This document shows positions 28,362-37,511 of a stretch of DNA of 64,000 nucleotides, one piece after another (within the stretch, counting starts at the first letter, position 1; each line of letters opens with the position of its first letter). The stretch lies in contig CP092081.1 in NCBI GenBank assembly GCA_022226935.1, positions 2,592,846 to 2,656,845 on the forward strand, read 5' to 3'. Both the position numbers and the translations under genes were made by a program. The notes below the pieces were generated by a model. That model had not been told where the DNA came from, searched no databases, and worked only from the letters and a program-made list of their open reading frames with translations. The DNA is from Nitrospira sp. GTDB taxonomy: Bacteria > Nitrospirota > Nitrospiria > Nitrospirales > Nitrospiraceae.

Positions 28362-28487
28362 ACAGGATGCTGAAAAAGTCCGTCAGCCGCGTTCTCGCAT
28401 CGCTCGGACCCTCAACGTCCCCCTGAGGGTACGCCTCGGGCCCTCGTTCGCTGCGGCCTTGCTGAACAGCCTTTTTGAGCATCCTGT
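28362..28487. repeat. Inverted-repeat-bounded element, 126 bp (MITE/REP-like)
   Basis: The left end ACAGGATGCTGAAAAAG and the right end CTTTTTGAGCATCCTGT are inverse complements with one mismatch over 17 bases. The interior contains inverted ACCCTCA/CGAGGGC-like pieces and GGGTACGCCTCGGGCCC. It sits six bases after the micro-protein stop, so its RNA could also act as a transcription terminator. I recall closely similar sequences repeated between genes in Nitrospira genomes, which only a genome search can confirm. Confidence 0.65.
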
Positions 28488-28530
28488 GTTCATGTCATTG
28501 CTACGCGACGACCCACGGGCGGACGATTCC

Positions 28531-29091
28531 TTAAGCAGTCGGCTTCTTCCGCCGTTTCTTCTCGATGCCCACCATGACCGAGACCCGTGCCTGCTTGGAT
28601 AAGGCTTGATCGATCCGGCTTTTGCCGTTGGTCGTGAGAATCACCAGGCCGTTGTGGTCTTCGATGCGCTGCAGCAGGTGTGCCGCTCCCGCATTGGCAT
28701 AGTGGCTCGCGTCGGCCGTGGCGGGCCGGTGCTTGCCGAACAATGCATCGGCCCCATCAAAAAACAAAATCGACCCGCTGCGTTCAGCGTCGTCGAAGAC
28801 CCGATTGATATTTTTCTCCGTCTCGCCGACCCGCTGGCTCACCACGGACGAGAGGTTCACTTTCGATAAGTCGAGCTGCAGCTCTTCCGCGACCAGTTCG
28901 GCGGCTTTGTTCCTGCGCAAGGGCGTGGAGCCGGATAAGACGACGACCGCCACCGATGCCTTTCCAGTCCGAGTGGCCTTGGCGCGGCGTGCCGGAGCCG
29001 TCTTCTTCTTGGTCTCGGCTTTCTTCACCACCTTCTTCTTCGTTGTCTTCGCTGCCGCCCTCGCGGGCCGCTTCCTTTTATTTCTCACCAT
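28531..29091 (-). CDS. P-loop-less AAA-like protein with basic N-terminal tail
   Basis: 186 residues. The first 45 are Lys/Arg/Ala-rich and histone H1-like. The remainder aligns by eye with the core of small AAA+ ATPases: where the P-loop GPPGTGKT would be, residues 54-61 read GSTPLRRN, so the glycines and lysine are lost. Walker B is altered to SILFFDGADALFG (107-119; Gly instead of the catalytic Glu). The sensor-1 segment ILTTNGKS is kept, and the domain stops before the arginine finger and lid. ATP hydrolysis is therefore unlikely. The ATG at 29091 has GAGGACT upstream. Paralogue at 41804-42370. Follows the helicase at 29173 by 81 bases, same strand. Confidence 0.75.
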   Translation of the reverse strand: MVRNKRKRPARAAAKTTKKKVVKKAETKKKTAPARRAKATRTGKASVAVVVLSGSTPLRRNKAAELVAEELQLDLSKVNLSSVVSQRVGETEKNINRVFDDAERSGSILFFDGADALFGKHRPATADASHYANAGAAHLLQRIEDHNGLVILTTNGKSRIDQALSKQARVSVMVGIEKKRRKKPTA

Positions 29092-29172
29092 AGTCCTCGT
29101 CCTCTCCAATGAGTCCTGCGCAATGTCTGTGGCGCTGAATCGCGCAGGCTATGCTTACCATACTTCGACCGC

Positions 29173-30729
29173 TCAACGCTTTTTATCGAAGCCGGAATCA
29201 CGCCACTTTTCCAACAACGCAATCCGGCGTTCCAACTGAGGAATGGTGGCCTGATCGACGCGGCCGCCGGTCCGCTTGATCAGTTCCGCATTCAGCTGCC
29301 GATGATCCATTCCACACTTTCTCGCCACGGCTCCCACGAGAAGCCGGTGTTTGTCCCTCAACAGATTTTTTTGGTCATGCAGCGCCACGGCCGGTTCTGG
29401 TTGGCCCTTCCCTGCCAAGGAAGGCTCGCCCTCATCGGCGCCGATCAAGGCATCGAGCCGCGCCACGCCATTGAGTGGAATGTATTCTTTCAGCGACGTT
29501 GCTGCCGTCCCGAACAGCGTCCGCTGCACAGCCGGCATGATCTCCTCGAGTACGTGATCGCGCTCAACCTTGATCCGCTTGGCATAATGCACCAGCGTGG
29601 CATCCTTCGGCAGGTAGAGCCAGGCCCGTTGCGGCTTCGGCACTTTATCCTGCATCCGCACAAAGCGACCCACGACCTGGCGAAAATACATTTCCGTCAA
29701 CACGTTGGTCGCATACACTCCGACCCGGAGGCGCGGAATATCGACGCCTTCGCTCACCATGTTCACGGCCACCAACCATTGCTGAGTTTTGTGATGGGCA
29801 AAGGTTTCGATCGTTTTCGAAGCGGAGGGATCGTCTGAGACGGCGACCAGCGCGCGCTGGCCCGTGAGTCGATGGACCAATTCGGCAACCTGCCGCGCAT
29901 GATCCTGATTCATGGTCACGATCAGGCCGCCCGCGTCCGGCTGCTCCTGTTTCCGCAGCCGCTGCAACTCGGCATGAGCATCGCTCAATACCGGTCCCAG
30001 CCAGGTTTCCTGGAGCAACGCGGTCTTCAGCCGTTCGCGCTGGCGTTCGAAGGTCAAGCCGTCTTCGAATGTCGCCCGGTGCTCGCGCCCGTCGGATAGC
30101 CAGGTCAGCTCTCCCTCATAACTCGGAAAGAGAATCGGACGGCACACTCCGTCCCGTATAGAATGCGAATAGCCATACGTAAAATCCGCCTGGCTTTCGC
30201 CTTGTTCATAGCGCACATACGGAATGGGGTTATTATCGGACCGGAACGGCGTCCCCGACAGGGCCAGGCGAAACACGGCCTCGCCGAACGATTCACGCAA
30301 CGCCTTGCCCCAATCCTTACCGTCTCCGGCATGGTGCAACTCATCGAGAATCACTAAAGTCTTCCGGTTGCGGCAGGCGCGCCGGAAGACGTCCGGCGCC
30401 AGGCAGACCTGCTGGTAGGTCACAACTGCACCGTGATAATCACGCGCCTCGCAGGCCTGTTCATTGGACAAGGCGGGATCCAACTGAATACCGGCCTGCC
30501 CCGCCGCCGAGGCCCACTGTGTGCGCAGATGATTCGTCGGGCACACCACCAGCACACGGCTGGCGGCGCGTTCCGCCAGGTAATGATGGGCGATCCGCAA
30601 CGCAAAGCGCGTTTTCCCCGCAGCCGGCGTCGCCGTCACGAGATAATCTTCGCGCTGCTGCGCCAAGACATCGGCCACCGCGCGCGCTTGCCAGTCGCGC
30701 AACGCGGCTGTCCACGGACGAACGTTCAC
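29173..30729 (-). CDS. Superfamily 2 DEAD/DEAH helicase
   Basis: 518 residues with the helicase motifs: Walker A VTATPAAGKTRFAL (about 31-44), motif II LVILDELHHAG, motif III ALSGTPFRSD, motif V VNMVSEGVDIPRL and motif VI YFRQVVGRFVRMQ. The shape is that of the stand-alone Type III restriction-subunit-like helicases, which translocate on DNA; no nuclease domain is visible. The C-terminal 100 residues are helical (KWRDSGFDKKR end). The start is a GTG at 30729 with GAGGCGCGA upstream. It may share a transcript with the P-loop-less AAA-like gene downstream. Confidence 0.88.
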   Translation of the reverse strand: MNVRPWTAALRDWQARAVADVLAQQREDYLVTATPAAGKTRFALRIAHHYLAERAASRVLVVCPTNHLRTQWASAAGQAGIQLDPALSNEQACEARDYHGAVVTYQQVCLAPDVFRRACRNRKTLVILDELHHAGDGKDWGKALRESFGEAVFRLALSGTPFRSDNNPIPYVRYEQGESQADFTYGYSHSIRDGVCRPILFPSYEGELTWLSDGREHRATFEDGLTFERQRERLKTALLQETWLGPVLSDAHAELQRLRKQEQPDAGGLIVTMNQDHARQVAELVHRLTGQRALVAVSDDPSASKTIETFAHHKTQQWLVAVNMVSEGVDIPRLRVGVYATNVLTEMYFRQVVGRFVRMQDKVPKPQRAWLYLPKDATLVHYAKRIKVERDHVLEEIMPAVQRTLFGTAATSLKEYIPLNGVARLDALIGADEGEPSLAGKGQPEPAVALHDQKNLLRDKHRLLVGAVARKCGMDHRQLNAELIKRTGGRVDQATIPQLERRIALLEKWRDSGFDKKR

Positions 30730-30778
30730 TCGCGCCTCATTTCACACTGATCGTCTCGTCTACACATGGGAATGGCTG

Positions 30779-32257
30779 TCAGGCGTGTGGCGCACGACCC
30801 GGAACAGATTGGGCGGAAAGCGGCATCGCAATATGTTCGAGTGATCGCCCTTCGGCCTTCACCCCTAACCACAACTCCACGATGGCACCGATCAGCATCA
30901 TTCCGGCTCCCAACAGATATCCATACATGACACTCTCGGCCGATGTTTCGATCAGCTTGCCGTATAACCAAGGAGCAGCAATCCCCGCTCCCTGGGCCAC
31001 GACGAAGAAGAAGGCAATGGCCATGGCGCGGATCTCCATCGGAAAGATCTCGCTGACGGTCAGATAGGCGGCACTTGCCCCGGCCGACGCAAAAAAGAAA
31101 ATGGCCGACCACGCCACGGTTTGCGTGACGGAGGTAAAGGCCCCGTGAAAAAACAGATAGCCGGTGGATGCCAGCAAGCAACCAGCGACTGCATAGGTGA
31201 AGCTGATCATTTGCTTGCGGCCGATGGTATCGAAAAAGCGGCCCAGCAACAAGGGGCCCAGAAAGTTGCCGATCGCAAATGGGACAATATACAAGCCGAT
31301 ACTGTGGCTCGGCACAGCGTAAAATGTTGTGAGTACAAACGGATAGGTGAACGAAATCGCATTGTACATGAACGATTGCGTGACCATGAGGACAATTCCC
31401 AACGATGTACGGCGGGGATAGGACGTGAACAGCTCCCGGGCCACGGTGGCGAGGGTCGCATGCGTCCGACCGTGGATGGTGATCGATCCTTCTGCTGCCG
31501 GAAGCGAGGCCAGGTGTTCGTCGCGCATGACCTCCGCTTCAATGCTCGAGACGATCTGCTCGGCTTCCTGCACGCTGCCATGCGTCATGAGCCACCGCGG
31601 GCTTTCCGGAACAACGCGTCTCACGAGGAGAATACTCACGCCGAGCACGGCCCCTAACCCGAAGCAGAGACGCCAGCCCAGATATTCCGGAATCAACAGG
31701 GGATTTAACAGCACAACCGTCAACAATGCGCCTGCCGCGCTGCCCAGCCACCAGCTTCCATTGATCGCGAGATCTGTATGCCCACGACGGCGCGCCGGAA
31801 TCAGCTCATCGATGGCAGAGTTGATCGCTGCATATTCACCGCCGATCCCGGCACCGGTCAAAAAACGAAAGAACATAAAGCTCCAGAGATCCCAGGAAAA
31901 CGCCGTCATCACGGTCGCGGCCAGGTAGAGCATCAACGTGAACATGAACCATTTCTTCCGTCCTTTGCGGTCTGTCAGATAGGAAAAGACCATGGCGCCT
32001 GCCACGGATCCCGTCAAATAAGCCGAAGCAGTGAGGCCGACTTCAGAAGCGGTCAACTGCAGAGTGGTGGCATGCGTCAGAACCGGGCCGAGCGCAGCCA
32101 CAATGGACACTTCCAGGCCATCCAGAATCCAGGTGACGCCGAGAGCCGTCACGACCAGCCAATGCCAGCGCGACCATGGCAGACGATCCATGCGTTGCGG
32201 AATACTTGTCGTCACGGGGCTTTCCAAGGCAGGCATGCGTGATCGTACCATTAACAC
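30779..32257 (-). CDS. MFS transporter (sugar-porter-like)
   Basis: 492 residues with 12 predicted transmembrane helices. Loop motifs of the sugar/organic-acid porter branch are present: FSYLTDRKGRKKWF after helix 2 (the D/GR-K/R-GRR motif), RFLTGAGIGGEYAA, the PESPRWLMTHG segment after helix 6 and GRFFDTIGRKQ after helix 8. The substrate cannot be deduced. The start at 32257 (MLMVRSRMPAL) might instead be the ATG at 32251. Confidence 0.88.
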   Translation of the reverse strand: MLMVRSRMPALESPVTTSIPQRMDRLPWSRWHWLVVTALGVTWILDGLEVSIVAALGPVLTHATTLQLTASEVGLTASAYLTGSVAGAMVFSYLTDRKGRKKWFMFTLMLYLAATVMTAFSWDLWSFMFFRFLTGAGIGGEYAAINSAIDELIPARRRGHTDLAINGSWWLGSAAGALLTVVLLNPLLIPEYLGWRLCFGLGAVLGVSILLVRRVVPESPRWLMTHGSVQEAEQIVSSIEAEVMRDEHLASLPAAEGSITIHGRTHATLATVARELFTSYPRRTSLGIVLMVTQSFMYNAISFTYPFVLTTFYAVPSHSIGLYIVPFAIGNFLGPLLLGRFFDTIGRKQMISFTYAVAGCLLASTGYLFFHGAFTSVTQTVAWSAIFFFASAGASAAYLTVSEIFPMEIRAMAIAFFFVVAQGAGIAAPWLYGKLIETSAESVMYGYLLGAGMMLIGAIVELWLGVKAEGRSLEHIAMPLSAQSVPGRAPHA

Positions 32258-32421
32258 GTAACACGGGAGCCTATTGAATTCCCTGGCGACTCAGGGAGCG
32301 AGAGGGGAAGAAGTGTTAGGTGTTTCGTAGCAACGCGAGGGGCAAGCTCAGGGGTGACTGATGCCGCAGGGAAGTGAGGGCCGATGATGCCTCACAGCAT
32401 GATGAGGCGAAGACCCGGCCA

Positions 32422-32454
32422 GGGCATTCATCTGGTGCGTGCCCGGCCAGGTTT
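32422..32454. terminator. GC-rich hairpin downstream of the DEAD-box gene
   Basis: CCGGCCAGGGCA and TGCCCGGCCAGG are near-complementary around a loop of about 13 bases, 18 bases beyond the DEAD-box gene stop in its direction of transcription. No T tract follows, so termination is only possible. Confidence 0.35.
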
Positions 32455-32471
32455 GTAAAAGGCGAGTTCTG

Positions 32472-34199
32472 TCAGTCCCGAAACAATCTGACCGCGACCT
32501 TTTGCCCCTTGATGCGCGTCCGGCCCAAGGCCTCGATGATCTGCCGCGCCGCCTCTTCCTGAACATCCACCAGGGAGAATCGCTCTTCCACTTCGATCGC
32601 GCCGATCAGTCGGGACGGCACACCGGCTTCATTGGCAATCGCCCCGACCAGATCGCCTGGTCTGATGCCTGCCGCCCGCCCCGCGCCGATATACACGCGC
32701 ACGGTTCCGGCCGCCCGACCACCGCGGCCCGAGCCGCCCCGCGGCGCACGCGCACGATCTCCTTGCGGAGCCGAACCATAAGAAGGCCGTGACGACCGGT
32801 AGGGCTCCGGCGCTCGCATCTGCACGGCAGGAATCTCTTCTTCTTCCCGGTCGCCGCCGTGCGATTGATAGACCAACTTGATGGCTGCCGCCGCTACATC
32901 CGCCGGATCGGCCGATGCGGACAACGCATCCACGACACGGCGAAAATCTTCGAGTCCGCTTGCGTCCAGGGTTTCTTGAATCGAGGACTTCGTACGCTCG
33001 AGCCGTTTGGCCAACAAATCCCCGAGCGACGGCACGGCCGCGATCGTAATGCGGGCCTTGGTATGCTGCTCCACCGCGCGCAGTAGCCGCTGTTCGCGAG
33101 GCTCAATGATGGTGATCGCCGTACCTTCACGACCGGCTCGGCCCGTTCGGCCGATACGATGCACGTAGACTTCCAACGACGAAGGCAGATCGTAATTGAT
33201 CACGTGGGACACGGACGGAATATCCAGTCCACGCGCAGCCACGTCGGTCGCCACCAGCAGTTCGGTCTGTCCGGAGCGAAAGGCCTGCATGACGCGATCA
33301 CGCTGCACCTGGCTCATGCCGCCATGAATGGCCTCGGCGCGATACCCGCGACCATTCAACGCCGCCGTCACCTCATCGACCTCCAGCCGCGTCCGGCAAA
33401 AGACCAGGGTGGATTTGGGCGTGCCGATATCCAGCACACGCGCCAGCGCCGCCACCTTATACGGGCGGTTCACCACATAAGCAGTTTGCTGGACGCGAGG
33501 TGCCGCACCGGCCTTCACCGGCTCCCGCGCGATCGTAACTTCGATCGGATTTTTCAAATGCCGGCGGGCGATGGACGCAATGCGTGGCGGCATGGTCGCG
33601 GAAAACAACGCCGTTTGCTTGGCCGCCGGCGTCTCCTCAAGAATGGCATCGAGATCGTCGGCGAAGCCCATATCGAGCATTTCATCCGCCTCATCCAACA
33701 CCACCACCTGCAGATCGGCCAGTTTCAAAGTCTTGCGGCGGAGGTGATCCAATGCCCGACCGGGCGTCGCCACGATCACTTCCACCCCCCGCCTGAGCGC
33801 CTGAAGTTGCGGACCCATCGCCTGGCCCCCGTACAAGGCCAGCACACCGATTCGCAGCTCCTTGCCGTATCGTTGCACCGCTTCGCTGACCTGCACGGCC
33901 AATTCACGGGTCGGCACCAGCACCAGCGCCGTAGGCCGCTGCCGTGGGCCATGCGCGATCCGCTGCAGGAGCGGCAAAGCAAACGCCGCCGTTTTTCCGG
34001 TTCCGGTGGCTGCCTGGCCAAGGAGATCTCGTCCCTCCAGCAACGGAGGAATCGCTTCACGTTGAATCGGGGTGGGCTCTTCGTAGCCCAGCGCTTCAAG
34101 GGTGGTCAACAGCGAGGCTTCTAATCCGAGCGCGGCAAAACCGGGCGAAAATCCCTTGGCGGCCGGCTCCGTCGGCGATGGCGTCGTGGTGTGTTTCAT
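32472..34199 (-). CDS. DEAD-box RNA helicase with DbpA-type RNA-binding domain
   Basis: 575 residues with all DEAD-box motifs: Q motif (YEEPTPIQREAIPPLL), motif I AATGTGKTAAF, motif II VVLDEADEMLDMGF, SAT in ALFSATMPPR, and motif VI HRIGRTGRAG. The last 75 residues form a DbpA/CsdA-type RNA-binding domain (VRVYIGAGRAAGIRPGDLV), preceded by a Gly/Arg-rich linker (GGSGRGGRAAG). It unwinds RNA duplexes in ribosome assembly or RNA decay, inferred from family. GAAAGG lies 13 bases before the ATG. Confidence 0.93.
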   Translation of the reverse strand: MKHTTTPSPTEPAAKGFSPGFAALGLEASLLTTLEALGYEEPTPIQREAIPPLLEGRDLLGQAATGTGKTAAFALPLLQRIAHGPRQRPTALVLVPTRELAVQVSEAVQRYGKELRIGVLALYGGQAMGPQLQALRRGVEVIVATPGRALDHLRRKTLKLADLQVVVLDEADEMLDMGFADDLDAILEETPAAKQTALFSATMPPRIASIARRHLKNPIEVTIAREPVKAGAAPRVQQTAYVVNRPYKVAALARVLDIGTPKSTLVFCRTRLEVDEVTAALNGRGYRAEAIHGGMSQVQRDRVMQAFRSGQTELLVATDVAARGLDIPSVSHVINYDLPSSLEVYVHRIGRTGRAGREGTAITIIEPREQRLLRAVEQHTKARITIAAVPSLGDLLAKRLERTKSSIQETLDASGLEDFRRVVDALSASADPADVAAAAIKLVYQSHGGDREEEEIPAVQMRAPEPYRSSRPSYGSAPQGDRARAPRGGSGRGGRAAGTVRVYIGAGRAAGIRPGDLVGAIANEAGVPSRLIGAIEVEERFSLVDVQEEAARQIIEALGRTRIKGQKVAVRLFRD

Positions 34200-34228
34200 G
34201 AGGAGGGGCTAAACCTTTCTTCGTAAGA

Positions 34229-34915
34229 CTAGCTATTCATGCTGGCGGGCCACATAAATTCCAACTCGGGAAACTTGGCTTTGTAATCGTCATGGCTGGC
34301 ATGGATGACTTTGATGGCTTCGTCGCGGCCATACATGCTCGTAATCTCCACCTTGTTGTGCAAAGTGGAACCCGGCGCTTGTTTGTAGGTCAGAAAATAA
34401 TGCTGCAACCGGTCGAGCAGGGTCATGGGACATTCTTTGAGATCGGTCAACGTCCCATAAACGGCGTCGTCCCGCATCACGGCGATGATCTTGTCATCCG
34501 CCTCGCCGCCGTCGGCCATGCTGAACCCGCCGATCGGCCGGGCGGTCAGCAAAATATCGCTGTGGGGAATCGCCTTCTCGGTCAACACGCAGATATCCAG
34601 CGGATCGCCGTCGCCGATCATGTCCGGACGACCGGCGCGGGCGCCGAACAGCTTCGCCACCTGCTCACCGCAAAAGGTTTGGGGGATGAGCCCGTAATAC
34701 ACGGGGCAAAAGTTGGAGAACCGCTGAGGGCGGTCGACTTTGAGAAAGCCCGTCGCCTTATCCACCTCATACTTCACCGTATCGCTGGGCACGATTTCGA
34801 TATAGGCCGTCACCAGATCCGGCGCTTGGTCTCCCATGGACACCCCGTGCCAGGGATGCGCTTTGAACATCAGGCTCATCAGTCGCCGCGCCGCATCGAT
34901 TTCCTTCTTGCTCAT
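34229..34915 (-). CDS. ppa: Inorganic pyrophosphatase
   Basis: 228 residues, longer than the common 175-residue family I enzyme but with its active-site signature GDGDPLDICVLTE (metal-binding aspartates). Nearby EIVPSDTVKYEVDK, FCPVYYGLIPQTFCG and the lysine-rich tail segments fit family I. It hydrolyses pyrophosphate to phosphate, pulling biosynthetic reactions. CAAGGGGGACTGAAGCAGG precedes the ATG. Gap of 29 bases to the DEAD-box gene downstream of it... the two genes are co-directional and may be co-transcribed. Confidence 0.92.
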   Translation of the reverse strand: MSKKEIDAARRLMSLMFKAHPWHGVSMGDQAPDLVTAYIEIVPSDTVKYEVDKATGFLKVDRPQRFSNFCPVYYGLIPQTFCGEQVAKLFGARAGRPDMIGDGDPLDICVLTEKAIPHSDILLTARPIGGFSMADGGEADDKIIAVMRDDAVYGTLTDLKECPMTLLDRLQHYFLTYKQAPGSTLHNKVEITSMYGRDEAIKVIHASHDDYKAKFPELEFMWPASMNS

Positions 34916-35225
34916 CCTGCTTCAGTCCCCCTTGTGAACGCCTTCGGAAGTGACGGTCTCACGATCGTACGATCCGGCAAGGTCTGGATTAATTCGACGA
35001 CACACCCGCAATAGGGCAGGAGTATCCCGTTAGAGAAACAGACAGCTTATAACACATTGGGGGCGAATGAAACAGGAGGACGCAAAAAGTCGTGCGCGCG
35101 GCAGTAGCGCAGAGCCGATTGGCGACTCCCGGTGATGTACTCAAACAAGCGAAGGGGACGGGCAGTCAGGATCGAAAGGACCGGCCCTGACCGCCCGGCA
35201 CATGGTTCAGAAGAACACACGATGC
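34916..35225. other. Intergenic region, 310 bases, with a hairpin
   Basis: No gene seen. It carries the pyrophosphatase promoter region and, at 35160-35196, a hairpin (GGGCAGTCAGG with CCTGACCGCCC, one mismatch in 11) placed as a terminator of the barrel gene at 35226; it has no T tract. Confidence 0.4.
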
Positions 35226-35810
35226 TTAAAAGGTGTGGCGCACACCGAAGAGCAGGCCCATGCTGGAACCGTCGCCGTCGGCGGAATTGCGCTTCCAGGC
35301 GGTCTCCATATTCAGCATCAGGCCCTTGGGCGCGCCCTGGAACAGACTCGTCATGGGATAATCCAACCCCGCGCCGAATCTCCAGGCAAACGAATCGGCC
35401 TGATCCTTGGTGTTGATGTTCACGCCGATTCCGCTGGTGACATAGGGAATCAGGGAGCCGATATGTCCGGGCCGATACTCGAGATTGACCGGCAACAGGG
35501 TAATCGTATTGAGCGATCCGTTCCGGGGCGAATCAATGCTATGGTTTTCCCATTCGAGCATCATTCCGAAACGGAACCATTTATTGATGCCATACATGCC
35601 CTGAAAATTGAGCGCCGGGCCCGTCGTAGACAGGCCGGAGCTTTGCGTCATGAAACTGGGCCCCACCCGGAACCCGAATGTCATCTTGCCTTCGTCGGCC
35701 ATCCCTTCATGTACCCATTCAGCGGCCTCAGCGTGCCCGGGAACCACACTCAAGGCGATCGCCAACATCGACACCCTCACCCACGTGCCCCATTCGCGAA
35801 TGCTGCGCAT
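35226..35810 (-). CDS. Outer-membrane beta-barrel protein, 194 aa
   Basis: A signal peptide of about 29 residues (ending GHAEAA) precedes an eight-stranded-barrel-like protein with INKWFRFGMMLEW, LIPYVTSGIGVNIN and a terminal LLFGVRHTF ending in Phe. AGGAGG is 5 bases before the ATG at 35810, so the frame extending to 35882 is not used. It is a paralogue of the protein at 11750-12394. Its function is unknown. Confidence 0.8.
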   Translation of the reverse strand: MRSIREWGTWVRVSMLAIALSVVPGHAEAAEWVHEGMADEGKMTFGFRVGPSFMTQSSGLSTTGPALNFQGMYGINKWFRFGMMLEWENHSIDSPRNGSLNTITLLPVNLEYRPGHIGSLIPYVTSGIGVNINTKDQADSFAWRFGAGLDYPMTSLFQGAPKGLMLNMETAWKRNSADGDGSSMGLLFGVRHTF

Positions 35811-35996
35811 ACGTCCTCCTCTGGTAATGTTCTTGTTGCGGAGTGCGCACTGTAGGCAAGGGTCGGTTCGGTTTTCAAGCAAAAGTGATCACCTGCTGCC
35901 ATTCACCGCGACCTCAATCTGTCGTAAGTTGAAACACGTGACGGTGCGCGAGGGGCGTGGAGGAGGCGGCCTCCTAGCCGCCCCCTCACCTTCACC

Positions 35997-36647
35997 CTAA
36001 AACTGCGAGGGGAACTGGGCCGCCAAGGCCTGCGTCAGCGCATCAGCCACGACATAGATATGCTGCTTCATGCCTTTCCAGGTTTCCGCTTCACGCGCAT
36101 ACTCCCCGTCCTTCAGCTGCTGAAACTGCGTGAGATGATGGGCCGCATGGGCCATGAGCAGCCCCATCACCGTATCCTTCGGAAGATTCGGATTAGCACC
36201 GCTGAGGAAGGTGGCAATCTCAGCCGCATTGGCGGTCAGCGCCTTCACGGCCGCTTCTTGTTGGCTGGCAGATCCCGCAACGGTCGCATCCAAATGTTCG
36301 CGAATCCCCTGATAATGCCCGGCCAATAACGTAAAGAGTTGATCCGCCGCCGGCTTGCCATAAAACGGTTCGATCGAGCGGGCAATCTGCTGGGCATTCG
36401 CCACCACATCGGCTTCAGCCGCGTTCCGCGCAGCGGCGTTTTTATCCATTGTCGCCACGGCCACGTTCCGGATCGACAGGATATGGCCCAACCACAGATC
36501 GCGAAGCACCGCCTTCGTCTCCGCCACCTTGGCCTGGTGACTCGCTGCTTGAGAGGCCGCATGCGCCGGGGCATCCGTCGTATGGGCACAGGCCACCGTG
36601 GCCACACTGAGCATGAGCATTGAACAGACATGAATGAACTGACGCAT
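35997..36647 (-). CDS. Exported helical protein, possible lipoprotein, 216 aa
   Basis: The N-terminus MRQFIHVCSMLMLSVATVAC is a signal peptide with a weak lipobox (VAC). The rest is alpha-helical and Ala/His-rich. Histidines sit in repeated positions (LLAGHYQGIREHLDA, LMAHAAHHLTQF), which could bind heme or metal, but no known motif such as CxxCH is present. AAGGAGA lies 8 bases before the ATG at 36647. No domain recognised. Confidence 0.6.
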   Translation of the reverse strand: MRQFIHVCSMLMLSVATVACAHTTDAPAHAASQAASHQAKVAETKAVLRDLWLGHILSIRNVAVATMDKNAAARNAAEADVVANAQQIARSIEPFYGKPAADQLFTLLAGHYQGIREHLDATVAGSASQQEAAVKALTANAAEIATFLSGANPNLPKDTVMGLLMAHAAHHLTQFQQLKDGEYAREAETWKGMKQHIYVVADALTQALAAQFPSQF

Positions 36648-36779
36648 GGCTTTTCTCCTTGTAAAAATAGTGAGGGCGCGCAGGACAGCCGGTATTGGCT
36701 GTCGCACTGATCGGCAAGGATAGAGAACGGAAGCGGCCTTGTAAGTTAGCGGGATAACAGTGGCGAAAAATCTGCTGCG

Positions 36780-37511
36780 TTAGAAGCCGGAATCAGTGAG
36801 ACCGGCGGAGGATTGTGCAGTGGACCCCAGGAACCGGTCGAGTTCGGCTCGGCGAAGGAGCAACCCATCTTTCCGCGCATAGGTGATCAGCCCCTGCTCG
36901 CGCAGCTGGTTCAAAAGGGTCGACACCACCTCTCGGCGCGCGCCGATCATTTGGGCCAAATCGTCCTGCCGGAAATAGTGCGTGAGACGAATCCACTCGC
37001 CGTCCGGTTCGCCGAATTCGTCGGCCAACCGTCCCAGCGTGCGCACCAAGCGCTCCATCGTGCTATTGAAGGACAGGGTCTGAATCTGATCATATGCGGC
37101 CGACAGCTGTTGGGCCACGTTGGAGAGAAAGAGGATAAACGCCGGCCGATTGCTTTGCAGATGCGCGATGAATTCATCGAAACTCAGTTCGACGATCTCA
37201 CTGTCTTCCATCGCAATGGCCTGCTCGCGGCGTTCGCCGGTGCAATGACAGAGTTCGCCGAACACTTCGCCGGTCTGGTGTAGGCGCAAAATCAATTCAC
37301 GCCCGTCTTCGGTGAGCGACGTCAACTTCACAAATCCCCGACGAAGATAGAACACGCTCTGCGCCGGATCGCCCGGCCCGTAGATGCGGGTCCCTTTCGC
37401 CACGCGCTGCCCCGGCCGGTTCATCAATTGCTCGCAAAGCTTGCCCCGAAAGCAACCGGACAAGGCCAGGCAATGGCGGTGGTCCGCCATGTTCATCGCC
37501 GTATGGATCAT
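36780..37511 (-). CDS. Crp/FNR-family transcription regulator, cysteine-rich N-terminus
   Basis: A cyclic-nucleotide-binding-like domain (IYGPGDPAQSVFYLRRGFVK then GEVFGELCHCTGERR) is followed by a dimer helix and a winged helix-turn-helix (RQDDLAQMIGARREVVSTLL). Before the sensor domain three cysteines stand at equal spacing (CLALSGCFRGKLC; C-x5-C-x5-C), and two more lie in the ELCHC segment; this recalls the Fe-S ligands of FNR but with different spacing. Candidate starts are 37511, 37496 and 37490; none has a strong ribosome binding site, and the frame opens to 37592. It is divergent from the diheme cytochrome c and likely regulates it, an inference from position. Confidence 0.85.
   Translation of the reverse strand: MIHTAMNMADHRHCLALSGCFRGKLCEQLMNRPGQRVAKGTRIYGPGDPAQSVFYLRRGFVKLTSLTEDGRELILRLHQTGEVFGELCHCTGERREQAIAMEDSEIVELSFDEFIAHLQSNRPAFILFLSNVAQQLSAAYDQIQTLSFNSTMERLVRTLGRLADEFGEPDGEWIRLTHYFRQDDLAQMIGARREVVSTLLNQLREQGLITYARKDGLLLRRAELDRFLGSTAQSSAGLTDSGF

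Noticed and set aside
33159-34124. 321-residue frame opposite the DEAD-box gene
   Set aside because: Shadow of an unambiguous helicase; no signal or motif.
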